A DNA stretch of 64,000 nucleotides from Faucicola sp902506225 (lineage in GTDB: Bacteria > Pseudomonadota > Gammaproteobacteria > Pseudomonadales > Moraxellaceae), in contig LR733345.1 in assembly GCA_902506225.1 (NCBI GenBank), positions 186,001 to 250,000 on the forward strand, in the 5' to 3' direction. Under the pieces are notes generated by a model that saw only the letters and a list, made by a program, of their open reading frames with translations, was not told where the DNA came from and did not search any database. How positions within the stretch are numbered: the first letter of the stretch is position 1; each line of letters begins with the position of its first letter. Positions 34,385-43,607 of the stretch are shown piece by piece. Position numbers and translations under genes: made by a program.

Positions 34385-35392
34385 ATGTCTCAAAAGAAAC
34401 GTTATCATATTCATATCTCTTTGGTGAGAAATGAAAATGTCAACTTAGAGAACGCGCTAGAGTATGCGCTATCGACAGATTATTTTTTGACCTGGGATTT
34501 GCTTGCGACCCATACCAATTTTGTTGAATACAGTCGCCAACAAATTGACCAATGCGACTATATGATTTTTATTTTGGGCAATGATTACGGTCATTTAAGC
34601 CTATCCGGTGTCAGTTATCTACACTTATCTTATATCTACGCGTCTTCAAAACGTGTGCCGATGATTGCGTTGGTCAATACCCAACCAAGCCAACATGAGC
34701 TATTACGTCAACGGTTGGATCTGTTTAATTTGGTGATTAAAGAGCAAGGTTCGCGGGCAATTTACTTCGATCAGACCCATGATGGCGTGCCAGACTGTGT
34801 GCGAATGCTTGAGGAAATCAAAGACGAGTTTCCGCGGTCAGGTTGGGTCAAAGATACCCTTCCGTTGAGGACGCTACCGACAGGCGCTAATGGCGATTTG
34901 AAGTCGGTTTTTGTCTCGGATAGATTTCATATCCGTAATAGTGTGCAACCCGCCTTGACGGCCAGTAGTCTAGAGCGCGATCAAAAGCCACCTGAACTTG
35001 AAGTCAGACCGACCCAAGTCACGCCAAAAGCGCTCAATGAAGCGTTATTGGTCAATTACACCGCACACGCGTTTGAAGGCGGCAACTTGCGAGAAATCAG
35101 CGCAGCTTATACCTTTAGCTGGGGCAATATTGTGCAAATGCTACAAGCGTTACCGCAGCCGTTTACCAGTAATATGATGTTGACCCAAATTAATGATGCC
35201 CTCAAAGATGCTGCGATGGCAGAGGCGCTAAAAATCTCACCCAAAATCCATGCCGTCTCTCGCTGTCAAATCAGCAATATCGATTATCAATGGATCAAAA
35301 GCCAACTGGTGAAAAAACAATGGTTGGTCTCGGTCAAAGAAGAGCGAAGTATCCGCGAGCTGTGGCAGATTAACATTATTGTACAAGCTTAA
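34385..35392 (+). CDS. DUF4062-like protein
   Basis: A 335-residue cytoplasmic protein. I use the ATG at 34385, preceded by a GGAGA site; an upstream TTG frame is less likely. The N-terminal 110 residues look like DUF4062: a first strand HIHISLVRNENVNLENALEYA, then YSRQQIDQCDYMIFILGNDYGHL and a helix-strand pair up to MIALVNT, a Rossmann-like arrangement found in some defence and NTPase-linked proteins. The C-terminal part (ISAAYTFSWGNIVQMLQALP to the end) is helical and not recognised. No NTPase or nuclease motif is visible, so function is unknown. Confidence 0.65.
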   Translation: MSQKKRYHIHISLVRNENVNLENALEYALSTDYFLTWDLLATHTNFVEYSRQQIDQCDYMIFILGNDYGHLSLSGVSYLHLSYIYASSKRVPMIALVNTQPSQHELLRQRLDLFNLVIKEQGSRAIYFDQTHDGVPDCVRMLEEIKDEFPRSGWVKDTLPLRTLPTGANGDLKSVFVSDRFHIRNSVQPALTASSLERDQKPPELEVRPTQVTPKALNEALLVNYTAHAFEGGNLREISAAYTFSWGNIVQMLQALPQPFTSNMMLTQINDALKDAAMAEALKISPKIHAVSRCQISNIDYQWIKSQLVKKQWLVSVKEERSIRELWQINIIVQA

Positions 35393-35591
35393 ACTGTCGT
35401 TTCTAACACGCATTTTTAGTGTTTTATCTCAGTATTTTACCCAAATTTTATACCAGCTTTCACCAAGCCATGATTTACTCATGTCATGATAATGTTATAC
35501 AGACCTGCTATCTAGCGTCACATTTGTTTATGTTATGATAATCTCACAACATACATAACGATAACATTGAGAATAAAAAGAGGAGAAAATT

Positions 35592-35852
35592 ATGAGCAAT
35601 CATGTGACCCAACAAGCAGACGATCTTGAAAACAACATCAACCAACTTGAAGATACCATGCACGAAGCCCAGCAGTTTCGCACCCTTGAAGAGCAAGTCG
35701 AAGACATGAAACGCCGTGGCATCAACCCACGCGATAACTTCAAAAAATGGGATGAAGACGAAGAAGATAATTGGGGCAGCAATTCAAAAGGCGAAGTCAA
35801 ACCGATCCAAATGGATGATGGTGAAGAGCCCACCCCGCCACCTATTGTATAA
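35592..35852 (+). CDS. Small acidic hypothetical protein
   Basis: Not recognised. An 86-residue, highly charged soluble protein with an AGGAG ribosome site. The first half is a probable coiled coil (ADDLENNINQLEDTMHEA), the middle holds RRGINPRDNFKKWDEDEED, and the tail is acidic with a PTPPPIV end. It has its own terminator, so it is a single-gene unit. A regulatory or adaptor role cannot be judged. Confidence 0.75.
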   Translation: MSNHVTQQADDLENNINQLEDTMHEAQQFRTLEEQVEDMKRRGINPRDNFKKWDEDEEDNWGSNSKGEVKPIQMDDGEEPTPPPIV

Positions 35853-35897
35853 GGTTGTACAATGCGCGGATATTAACAAGACCGTATCAATATCAAC

Positions 35898-35929
35898 AAA
35901 AACCCTTAATGTCAGCATTAAGGGTTTTT
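35898..35929. terminator. Terminator after the acidic protein gene
   Basis: 14-bp perfect stem AAAAACCCTTAATG/CATTAAGGGTTTTT, loop TCAG, then T run. Confidence 0.9.
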
Positions 35930-35955
35930 TATTGGGGGATGAAAAATTGATAAAC

Positions 35956-36044
35956 ACCTTAAATGATTAAGTCTTAAATAGCTCAGGTTTAAATCATTCA
36001 AGGTTTAAATGACTAACGCTTAAATACTAAGGTTTCAATGACTA
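35956..36044. repeat. About 15-bp degenerate tandem repeat x6 ending on the transglycosylase stop
   Basis: Units ACCTTAAATGATTA, AGTCTTAAATAGCTC, AGGTTTAAATCATTCA, AGGTTTAAATGACTA, ACGCTTAAATACTA and AGGTTTCAATGACTA run head to tail. The CTA at 36042-36044 in the last unit is the minus-strand stop codon. Confidence 0.75.
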
Positions 36045-37427
36045 GGGCGTTGTCACCCCACCTTGCCCATTATCGATACGATAGTAGCTCGTGCGACCAG
36101 TGGCATCGCGTATCACTTTAGTCGGATTGGCAGTAACCGTTGAATTCGGTACAGACTGGTATCGAACGGGCGTTTGGGTCGGGTATTGGGTTGAATACTG
36201 AGCGTTGCCTGTTGGCTGAGTCATTAGCATACGGTAGAGTTTCATACCCGCACGACCATCAGGGTTGACACCTTGCTGCCGTTGAAAGTCTTGAATGGCA
36301 TAGCGCGTTTTATCGCCAATCATGCCATCAGCTTGACCAATATCATACCCACGATTAAGTAGTGCTTGCTGAATTTCACGGGCTTGACGGCGACTAATAC
36401 CGGCATCATCCGTTGGCCAAGGTGTGACAAAGCCGACATTGCTAGTACGGTTTTGGCTAATCATATCGGATAAATGCGCAATCGCTAGCGCGTAGTTCTC
36501 TGACGCATTGTAACTATAAAACGCATCGAAATTTTTACCCACTAAAAACGCAGGGCCTTTACTACCTGCAGGTAATAGCAAACCTGCACTATCAAGGCTA
36601 GAGGGTAGCGGCTGACCATTGGCAAGAGTCAGACCTTGACTGCGCCAGTAGCTCATCGGTTTTTTGGCTTTGCGGTTGCTATCTGCCCAAAACCCTGCAG
36701 GCAACTTGACCTCAAACCCCCAAGGTTCGCCCGTGCGATAACCTGCTTTATCCAAGAAATTGGCCGTTGACGCGAGCGCATCAGCTTGGCTGTTGACCAA
36801 ATCTTTACGTCCATCACCATCAAAATCTTGCGCCAAGCGTAAGAAGGTACTTGGCATAAACTGGGTTTGCCCAAACGCGCCTGCCCATGAGCCAGTCATA
36901 TCATCACGGCGGATATCACCATTTTGCAAGATACGCAGCGCATTGGCGTATTCCGTGCGAAAGTACGACTGACGACGGTCAAAGCAAGACAAGGTCGCTA
37001 ACGACTGGATTAAGTCTTTTTTACCCAGCTGCTTACCAAAGTTCGACTCTACCCCCCAGACGCCAAGTACATCCGTCCCTTTCACGCCATAGCGCTGCTC
37101 GATGCGGCTTAGCGTGCTTTGCAGTTGGTTTTTGGCATTGATACCGTCTTGCACACGCTCTTCATCGACCAGACCTGAGAGATAGTCCCACACTTCTTTT
37201 TGAAACTCAGGTTGATAGTTGAGTGAGACAATTACACTAGGATCAGGCTCAGTTGGGCGATATTGTTCTAAAGTGCTGGCTACACCGCGAAAGGTGCTGC
37301 TATTTTTGAGATTGGATAAACACTGTTGAAACTGGGCATTGCTAAGATTAGGCGGTGTCGGTGCGGCATTGGCTTGGCTAATCATCGCCACGCCTGCCAG
37401 CGCCATAAAAATCGGAAGTAAACGCAT
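36042..37427 (-). CDS. Lytic murein transglycosylase, MltB family with peptidoglycan-binding domain
   Basis: Periplasmic enzyme that cleaves the glycan strands of peptidoglycan. I use the ATG at 37427 (461 aa), which has an AAGG site and opens a signal peptide (MRLLPIFMALAGVAMISQAN, cleavage after ANA). The SLT_2/MltB catalytic domain (about 25-330) contains VLGVWGVESNFG with the catalytic Glu, WAGAFGQTQFMPSTFL, DFDGDGRKDLVNS and YNASENYALAIAHLSD. A C-terminal PG_binding_1 domain (about 345-405, RQAREIQQALLNRGYDIG) follows. No lipobox, so a soluble form. Confidence 0.92.
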   Translation of the reverse strand: MRLLPIFMALAGVAMISQANAAPTPPNLSNAQFQQCLSNLKNSSTFRGVASTLEQYRPTEPDPSVIVSLNYQPEFQKEVWDYLSGLVDEERVQDGINAKNQLQSTLSRIEQRYGVKGTDVLGVWGVESNFGKQLGKKDLIQSLATLSCFDRRQSYFRTEYANALRILQNGDIRRDDMTGSWAGAFGQTQFMPSTFLRLAQDFDGDGRKDLVNSQADALASTANFLDKAGYRTGEPWGFEVKLPAGFWADSNRKAKKPMSYWRSQGLTLANGQPLPSSLDSAGLLLPAGSKGPAFLVGKNFDAFYSYNASENYALAIAHLSDMISQNRTSNVGFVTPWPTDDAGISRRQAREIQQALLNRGYDIGQADGMIGDKTRYAIQDFQRQQGVNPDGRAGMKLYRMLMTQPTGNAQYSTQYPTQTPVRYQSVPNSTVTANPTKVIRDATGRTSYYRIDNGQGGVTTP

Positions 37428-37655
37428 AACAAACCTTGAATAGTGACAGAGAAAAACATCAACAAACGGGGTGAATTTTGACTCATTCAAGGGTATAAAA
37501 AAAGCTTGCTTAGTAAAAGGAGTAAATGCATTTAATTACATTTTTTCACATTAGGTGATAAAGCGTTAATTTTTGCACGGTTGTGGTAAGTTTAATTGTT
37601 GAACTCAAAAAAATTGGGCATTAACGCGGTAAAGCCCAATTTTGAAAGGATTAAT

Positions 37656-37693
37656 AAGTATCAATAAGGTATTAACAAAGTATCAATAAAATC
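37656..37693. repeat. 22-bp direct repeat x2 near the msrA stop
   Basis: AAGTATCAATAAGGTATTAACA at 37656-37677 is followed directly by AAGTATCAATAAAAT from 37678. Confidence 0.65.
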
Positions 37694-37703
37694 ACAATAC
37701 GTG

Positions 37704-38234
37704 TTATTGTTCAATCATAAAACCGCTAAAATATTGTTTGAGCTTAGCAAGCTTGGGTGGAATCACAAAGTTGCAATAGCTTTGGGTCGGGTTGTTGGCG
37801 TAATAATCTTGGTGGTAGTCTTCGGCAACGAAAAACTGCGCAGCAGGATGCACTTCGGTCACCACCTTGATGCCTTGCTCATCACGAAGCTCACCAATCA
37901 CACGGTCAATGGTCGGTTTTTGCTGCGCTTCATCGGTGTAAAACACCACAGAGGCATATTGTCTGCCGACATCATTACCTTGACGGTCTTGTGTCGTTGG
38001 ATCATGGGTGGCAAAGAAAATATCCAATACCGTCTCAAGCGGAATAATGGTCTCATCAAAATCGACTTTAATCACTTCGATATGACCGGTATCGCCGCCA
38101 CAGACGGCTTTGTAGTTGGCGCTTACTTCATCACCGCCCATATACCCTGATGTGACATCGGTCACACCTTTGACATGGCTAAATACTGATTCGGTACACC
38201 AAAAACAGCCACCGCCTAAAATAATCGTTTGCAT
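37704..38234 (-). CDS. msrA: Peptide methionine-S-sulfoxide reductase A
   Basis: Repairs methionine-S-sulfoxide in proteins. The 176-residue protein has the active site GGGCFWCTESVF (nucleophile Cys near residue 10-13), GYMGGD, HIEVIKVDFDE, FFATHDPTTQDRQGNDVGRQYASVV and AEDYHQDY, all typical of MsrA. No MsrB domain is fused. It is a single gene, cytoplasmic as it has no signal peptide. AAAAGGTAC before the ATG can act as the ribosome site. Confidence 0.95.
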   Translation of the reverse strand: MQTIILGGGCFWCTESVFSHVKGVTDVTSGYMGGDEVSANYKAVCGGDTGHIEVIKVDFDETIIPLETVLDIFFATHDPTTQDRQGNDVGRQYASVVFYTDEAQQKPTIDRVIGELRDEQGIKVVTEVHPAAQFFVAEDYHQDYYANNPTQSYCNFVIPPKLAKLKQYFSGFMIEQ

Positions 38235-38435
38235 AATAGTACCTTTTTATGGTTATCTCATTGGTTTGATATAAGGGTTAAAATAAATTATTAAAAGTAA
38301 AACGGGTGAAAATGTTAGAATAGCAAAGTTTACTCGCCATTCAAGTTAGGCAATGTAAACCAAGTTTCCGCTATCTAAAAACCTGACAGTTTAAGCGTTC
38401 CTTAAGCGTTTCCTCATTGAAGCGAGCATAAAACT

Positions 38436-38463
38436 GTCAGCGATACTAAGTCAGCGATACTGA
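38436..38463. repeat. 14-bp tandem repeat x2 upstream of cmoA
   Basis: GTCAGCGATACTAA and GTCAGCGATACTGA, one mismatch. Just upstream TTAAGCGTTCC is also doubled (38390-38413). Confidence 0.75.
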
Positions 38464-38502
38464 GTCTTAGTAACGCTCAATCAGCCATAGTGAGTCAGCC
38501 GC

Positions 38503-39276
38503 ATGCGTCAGCCCCAAGCCAAACCACCCCACGATACCTTATTTACCACGCCGCTAGATGCCAATGCGCGGTTTAGCTTTGATGAGCAAGTGGTGGCTTG
38601 TTTTCCCGATATGATTCGCCGTAGTGTGCCTGGGTATGGGCAGATGCTCGCCATGTTGCCGATTTTTGCCAAACGCCATTGCCAGTTTCGCCAAACCAAT
38701 AGCGACGGCAATAAAGTCAGCCGCGTCTATGATTTGGGCTGTTCACTCGGGGCGGTGAGTTTTGCGCTCGCAGGCGAGTTTGCGCCGCAAGATCTACAAA
38801 TCAAAGCCATTGATATCTCAGAGCCGATGATTGCCAAAGCGCAAAGTGTACTGATGCAGCATTATCCTGAGCATGATATCGAGCTGATTTGCGCTGATGT
38901 GTGTGAGGTGGTGTTTGAGCGGTGCGATATGATTGTGCTCAATTTAACCTTGCAGTTTTTATCCCCTGACAAGCGCGAGCAGTTACTCAAACGCTGTTAT
39001 GATGCGTTGGTTGAAGGCGGTATTTTGATTTTGACCGAAAAAACCCATTTGCTCGATGAAGCGGACGATGCCTGGCGCGTTGAGCGGTATTATGATTTTA
39101 AACGCGCCAATGGCTATAGTGAGATGGAAATCAGTGGTAAACGCAATGCACTGGAGAATGTACTTATCACCGATACCCTCGATTTTCATCATCAGCGTTT
39201 AGCAACGGTGGGGTTTGACCGCCATTTGACGTGGTTTCAGTTTTTAAACTTTGCGTCGATTATTGCGTTTAAGTGA
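38503..39276 (+). CDS. cmoA: Carboxy-S-adenosyl-L-methionine synthase
   Basis: Makes carboxy-SAM from SAM and prephenate, for wobble uridine modification of tRNA. The 257-residue Rossmann methyltransferase-like protein has VYDLGCSLGAVSFAL (SAM loop), AIDISEPMIAKAQ, VLNLTLQFLSPDKREQLL and a C-terminal RLATVGFDRHLTWFQFLNF, all characteristic of CmoA. cmoB follows directly, the normal operon partner. The ATG at 38503 has only a weak ribosome site. Confidence 0.94.
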   Translation: MRQPQAKPPHDTLFTTPLDANARFSFDEQVVACFPDMIRRSVPGYGQMLAMLPIFAKRHCQFRQTNSDGNKVSRVYDLGCSLGAVSFALAGEFAPQDLQIKAIDISEPMIAKAQSVLMQHYPEHDIELICADVCEVVFERCDMIVLNLTLQFLSPDKREQLLKRCYDALVEGGILILTEKTHLLDEADDAWRVERYYDFKRANGYSEMEISGKRNALENVLITDTLDFHHQRLATVGFDRHLTWFQFLNFASIIAFK

Positions 39277-39324
39277 TGATTGCCGTTAAACAATGAAAAT
39301 CTGTCAATCCTAAAAGAGTCAACC

Positions 39325-40377
39325 ATGAACCATACCATCAAAACTGCCGAAACCGACGTCTATCTTACCTTGCTGCAATTGGCGGAAAAATACCCAGTTG
39401 CCAATGCATGGCTTGCCCGGCTGCCCAATTGGCTGGCTACCATCAAAGACAAATCACGCTACGCCCATGCGCCCTTTTATCAATCGCTCATTGAGCGCTT
39501 GCCCGTGGTTGACAACGCGCAAGTAGACTTAAATCAACCCTGTATCACCGCAGCATTTGATTGGCAAGACAATGAATACAAGCAAGCCCATGCGCTACTC
39601 AAACGTTTGATGCCGTGGCGCAAAGGCGGTTTTTTACTGGGTCGAGATGACCTGCAAATCCATATTGATACCGAATGGCGCAGTGATTGGAAATGGGATA
39701 GGGTATTGCCGCATATCAGCCCACTTCACGGCAAACGCGTGCTAGACGTGGGTGGCGGTTCTGGCTATCACGGCTGGCGTATGGCGGGCGCAGGGGCAAG
39801 CACGGTGATTGTGATTGACCCATCGTGTCTGTTTTATCACCAGTTTATGGCGATTCGGCATTTCGTCAGAGACGCTGACCGTAACGATTTTGGACGCAAC
39901 ACGGTGCATTATGTGCCCGTGCCGCTTGAAGCCTTGCCCAACCCTAGCTTGACTAGCGGGCAAGCAGGTCTGTTTCATACCGTGTTTAGTATGGGCGTGC
40001 TGTATCACCGCGCGTCACCGTTTGAGCATCTTGAGCAACTATACAATCAGCTAGCAAAAGGCGGAGAATTGGTACTAGAAACCTTGGTGATTGAAGGGGA
40101 TGCGACATCCGTGCTGGTACCAAGCGAGCGTTATGCACAGATGAATAACGTCTATTTTATCCCATCGGTTGCGGCACTGTCGCTGTGGCTGTACAAAGTA
40201 GGCTTTGTGGCGGTGCGCTGTGTCGATGTGGATGTGACATCGACGGATGAACAACGCAAAACCGACTGGATGGATTATCAATCTTTAAGCGATTTTCTTG
40301 ACCCCAATGATAGCAGCAAAACCATCGAGGGCTATCAACGCCCGACCCGTGCGGTGATGATAGCCAAACGACCGTAA
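39325..40377 (+). CDS. cmoB: tRNA U34 carboxymethyltransferase
   Basis: Transfers the carboxymethyl group of carboxy-SAM to 5-hydroxyuridine at tRNA position 34, giving cmo5U. I use the ATG at 39325 (350 aa, MNHTIKTAETDVY), which has an AAGAG site and overlaps no other gene; a frame from 39280 adds only non-homologous residues. Family blocks: LMPWRKGGFLLGRDDLQIHIDTEWRSDWKW (given in parts: the KGGF and DTEWRSDWKWDR motifs), VLDVGGGSGYHGWRM, VFSMGVLYHRASPFEHL and LETLVIEGD. It lies 48 bases after cmoA. Confidence 0.95.
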   Translation: MNHTIKTAETDVYLTLLQLAEKYPVANAWLARLPNWLATIKDKSRYAHAPFYQSLIERLPVVDNAQVDLNQPCITAAFDWQDNEYKQAHALLKRLMPWRKGGFLLGRDDLQIHIDTEWRSDWKWDRVLPHISPLHGKRVLDVGGGSGYHGWRMAGAGASTVIVIDPSCLFYHQFMAIRHFVRDADRNDFGRNTVHYVPVPLEALPNPSLTSGQAGLFHTVFSMGVLYHRASPFEHLEQLYNQLAKGGELVLETLVIEGDATSVLVPSERYAQMNNVYFIPSVAALSLWLYKVGFVAVRCVDVDVTSTDEQRKTDWMDYQSLSDFLDPNDSSKTIEGYQRPTRAVMIAKRP

Positions 40378-40456
40378 CGGTACATGAACAAGTAACAAGC
40401 CTAGAGTAGTTTGAGGTAATGGCGTTTTAGGCTAGTGAGGTTTAGCGTAGGGGAGT

Positions 40457-40675
40457 TTAAAGCGTCCTACTAAAATACCACTCCAAGACCATTTTGATGA
40501 GAAAGCCAAAAAAACCGCCGCCCAGTGCCAAAAAAATCCAAAATGTGCCTTGTTTGCCTGCATTGTTTTTCTTGGAAATATCGTACATGATAAAAAATAG
40601 AAACGCGATAAAGATAGGTAGCAGCACATACATGCCAAGTTTGGTGATTAACTCACTAGAGACTAAAACAAACAT
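40457..40675 (-). CDS. DUF2788 small membrane protein
   Basis: A 72-residue inner-membrane protein with two hydrophobic helices: MYVLLPIFIAFLFFIMYDI and WIFLALGGGFFGFLIKMVLE, joined by a basic Asn/Lys/Gly loop (SKKNNAGKQGT). This is the DUF2788 pattern seen in Moraxellaceae and relatives. An AGGA ribosome site lies 7 bases before the ATG. Function is unknown. Confidence 0.82.
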   Translation of the reverse strand: MFVLVSSELITKLGMYVLLPIFIAFLFFIMYDISKKNNAGKQGTFWIFLALGGGFFGFLIKMVLEWYFSRTL

Positions 40676-40941
40676 GTTATTATCCTATGATTGTCATCAG
40701 ACATTACAAAATTTTAGCGCATATTATACGCCAAAAAACCGCGTTTCCTTGTAATGGCATGTATCTTTTGACAGGATTATAATGAAAAAACCATCAAAAA
40801 TTGGTATATTGAACGCCAAAATCAATCTCCCTCGATTGTGAGCGAGTGATAGCCTCAAATCGGTGGTGATTCATTGATTTATCGTGCTTTTTTAGCTATC
40901 AATCCTGCAACAAAACCTGTAAGCCAACAAAGAGAATTTCC

Positions 40942-42759
40942 ATGTCAGAACAACAACCCGTCATTTCGCAAGCCTTAGCATTAGTGGTGGAATCACTAAA
41001 ACAACAGCAAATTTTGCCAATCGATTGGGTTGATAACAGCACCATCAGCCGCACCAAAGACCAAGCGCACGGCGATTTTGCCAGTAACCTTGCTATGATA
41101 GCAGCCAAGACTGCCAAGAAAAACCCGCGTGAACTGGCGCAAACCATCGTGGCGATGCTGCCTGCCTCGGACATGATTAGCAAAGTCGAGATCGCAGGAC
41201 CGGGGTTTATTAACTTTTTCTTAGATGATAACGCGCGTTTTGCTATCTTAGACACCATCATGCAGCAAAAAGGCGACTTTGGTACATCCGAAGAATTTGC
41301 CGGTCAAAAAATCCAAGTTGAGTTTGTCTCTGCCAACCCAACCTCAAGCCTGCACGTGGGTCACGGTCGCGGCGCTGCGTTTGGCATGAGCGTGGCCAAT
41401 TTGCTAGAGGCGGTTGGCTACCAAGTCGGGCGCGAGTATTACGTCAATGATGCAGGTCGTCAGATGGATATTTTGGCAACCAGTACCTATTTGCGCTACC
41501 TTGAGCTGTGCGGTGAGCCAATTGTATTTCCCACCAATGCCTACCAAGGCGATTATGTCAAAGATATTGCCAAACCCATCAAAAAACAGCATGGCGATAG
41601 CCTAAAAACCGCCTGGGAACATATGCTACTCAATGTACCTGCCGATGCCAAGTACCAAATCGATGCCAACGGCGAAAAAGTATGTGTCTCAGGTGATAAA
41701 GAAGCCCATATTGACGGGCTGATTGCCAATGCCAAAGCCAATTTGGGCGATAATTACCAGATTTTTCATGAAGCCGCACTAAGTACCATCTTGGCAGATA
41801 TCCAAGATGATTTAGCGGATTTTAATGTCCATTTTGACCAATGGTTTAGCGAAAAATCCATCCAAGATGCCATTGTGCCTGCTTTGGAGTTATTAGAGCA
41901 GCGGGGTTTTCTGTACCAAAAAGACGGCAACTTGTGGTTTAAATCCACCGAATTTGGCGATGAAAAAGACCGTGTCGTCCGCCGTGCCAATGGTCAATTT
42001 ACTTATTTTGCCTCGGATATCGCCTACCACAAAGACAAGCTTGACCGCGGCTATGATAAGATTATTGATGTGTGGGGCTCAGACCACCACGGTTACATCA
42101 AACGCGTGAAAGCGGCATTGACGGCGATGGGCTACGATGCCCAGCGTATGGATGTGATTTTGGTGCAGTTTGTCACCCTATGGCGCGGTACAGAGCAAAT
42201 CCAGATGTCATCACGCTCAGGTCAGTTTGTGACCTTACGTGAACTGCGTCAAGAAGTCGGCAATGATGCCGCGCGCTTTTATTATGTTGCGCGTAAACCA
42301 GAACAGCACATTGACTTTGACTTAGAACTTGCCAAATCCCATACCAAAGATAATGCAGTGTATTATATTCAATATGCGCATGCGCGTATTTGCCGTGTGC
42401 TTGAGCGTACTGAAGAGCGCGGTATTAAGGTCGATGACAAAGCCGGCAAAGCACACCAGCATCTGTTGACCCAACCTGCTGAAACGGATTTATTGAGCTT
42501 ACTGGCTTCTTACCCTGAGGTGCTACGCCGTGCTGCCGTTAATTATGAGCCGCATTTATTGACCAATTACCTCAAAGATTTGGCAAGCTTGTTCCACGGT
42601 TGGTACAACGACAACCGTATCTTACCTAAAGATGGCGAAACCCCAACCCAAGACGAGCTTGACTTGATGCAAGCGCGTCTGCGGTTATCAAAGTCGGTAC
42701 GCCAAGTGATTCAAAATGGCTTAATTTTGTTGGGATTAACGGCACCAACCAGTATGTGA
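40942..42759 (+). CDS. argS: Arginyl-tRNA synthetase
   Basis: Class I synthetase charging tRNA-Arg. The 605-residue protein opens with the Arg-specific N-terminal domain, then the HIGH equivalent HVGHGRGAAFG following EFVSANPTSSL, the WGSDHHGYIKR block, the KMSKS-equivalent MSSRSG, and the DALR anticodon-binding domain ending RQVIQNGLILLGLTAPTSM. An AGAGAAT site precedes the ATG. The SPOR-domain gene follows 56 bases later, an order seen in other gammaproteobacteria. Confidence 0.96.
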   Translation: MSEQQPVISQALALVVESLKQQQILPIDWVDNSTISRTKDQAHGDFASNLAMIAAKTAKKNPRELAQTIVAMLPASDMISKVEIAGPGFINFFLDDNARFAILDTIMQQKGDFGTSEEFAGQKIQVEFVSANPTSSLHVGHGRGAAFGMSVANLLEAVGYQVGREYYVNDAGRQMDILATSTYLRYLELCGEPIVFPTNAYQGDYVKDIAKPIKKQHGDSLKTAWEHMLLNVPADAKYQIDANGEKVCVSGDKEAHIDGLIANAKANLGDNYQIFHEAALSTILADIQDDLADFNVHFDQWFSEKSIQDAIVPALELLEQRGFLYQKDGNLWFKSTEFGDEKDRVVRRANGQFTYFASDIAYHKDKLDRGYDKIIDVWGSDHHGYIKRVKAALTAMGYDAQRMDVILVQFVTLWRGTEQIQMSSRSGQFVTLRELRQEVGNDAARFYYVARKPEQHIDFDLELAKSHTKDNAVYYIQYAHARICRVLERTEERGIKVDDKAGKAHQHLLTQPAETDLLSLLASYPEVLRRAAVNYEPHLLTNYLKDLASLFHGWYNDNRILPKDGETPTQDELDLMQARLRLSKSVRQVIQNGLILLGLTAPTSM

Positions 42760-42821
42760 TATGATTAGGATACGCTAAAAACGCTGTAATATTACCGTAT
42801 CCCATGTCGTAGGAGATGATG

Positions 42822-43547
42822 ATGGCAAGACCCAAAGGAGCGACCCCGCGTAAAGCGCCAAGCACGATGTCGTTTTTTGCTGCCATGTTGGTGGGCATGA
42901 TATTGACCGTGGGGATTGGTCTGTTTGTTTATTTGTGGAATCCATTTAACCAAGGCAAAACCACAACCGCTGAAGAAGCGCCGATGGTGCAGCCAAAGGT
43001 GCAAGACAAACCCAAAACCAATAACTACGAGTTCTATGACTTGCTCAAAGAACAGCAGGTCAGTGCCGTCCCCGACGAGGCGGCTGCCAGTCAGCCAGTC
43101 TCGGCGCAGCCTGATGTGGTGTTGACCCAAGCTGACAGCGCCAGTGCGCCCAAATCAGCGAATGTCAGCGTGGTTGATAATCCGTTGTTGTCTGATGATA
43201 ATGGTACCAAACCACGCGCTTCAGCCAATAATAGCACGGTAGACACTAGCACCGCTGCCGATGATAAAAGCAGTGTCGATGCCATTGTGATTGGCAATGA
43301 AGAGCCTACACGGACTTATATCTTGCAAATCAATAGTTTTGACAATGCCGATGATGCTGATAAACGCCGTGCTGAAGTGCTAATGGCGGGGGTGGATGCC
43401 CAAATCGTCAAAAAACGCTTAAGCAATGACCAAACTGTCTATCAAGTCATCTCTCGCGCCATGAGTAGCCCAGAGATGGCGGCACAAGCCCAACGCCAAC
43501 TACAAAATAGCCGCATTGATTCACTGATTGTCGAGCAGCGTCGCTAG
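42822..43547 (+). CDS. SPOR-domain membrane protein (FtsN-like)
   Basis: Bitopic inner-membrane protein of 241 residues probably acting at the division septum. Three ATGs occur in a row (42816, 42819, 42822); the last has the best spacing (6) from AGGAG. A short basic cytoplasmic tail (MARPKGATPRK) is followed by one membrane helix (FFAAMLVGMILTVGIGLFVYL), a disordered periplasmic stretch rich in Ser/Ala/Asp, and a C-terminal SPOR domain (TYILQINSFDNADDADKRR to VYQVISRAMSS). SPOR domains bind denuded peptidoglycan. The FtsN role is inferred from layout and the argS neighbour. Confidence 0.85.
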   Translation: MARPKGATPRKAPSTMSFFAAMLVGMILTVGIGLFVYLWNPFNQGKTTTAEEAPMVQPKVQDKPKTNNYEFYDLLKEQQVSAVPDEAAASQPVSAQPDVVLTQADSASAPKSANVSVVDNPLLSDDNGTKPRASANNSTVDTSTAADDKSSVDAIVIGNEEPTRTYILQINSFDNADDADKRRAEVLMAGVDAQIVKKRLSNDQTVYQVISRAMSSPEMAAQAQRQLQNSRIDSLIVEQRR

Positions 43548-43563
43548 GCTGATTTGCATGCAA

Positions 43564-43592
43564 AAAAACCGTGTTGTGATAACACGGTTTTT
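43564..43592. terminator. Bidirectional terminator between the SPOR gene and plsB
   Basis: 12-bp stem AAAAACCGTGTT/AACACGGTTTTT, loop GTGAT. Confidence 0.88.
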
Positions 43593-43607
43593 TATTTTTT
43601 GGTGGCA

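Noticed and set aside
40782..40841. 19-codon frame with AGGA site upstream of argS (MKKPSKIGILNAKINLPRL)
   Set aside because: Too short to support; the ATG overlaps a TATAAT that may be the argS promoter; no attenuator structure seen.
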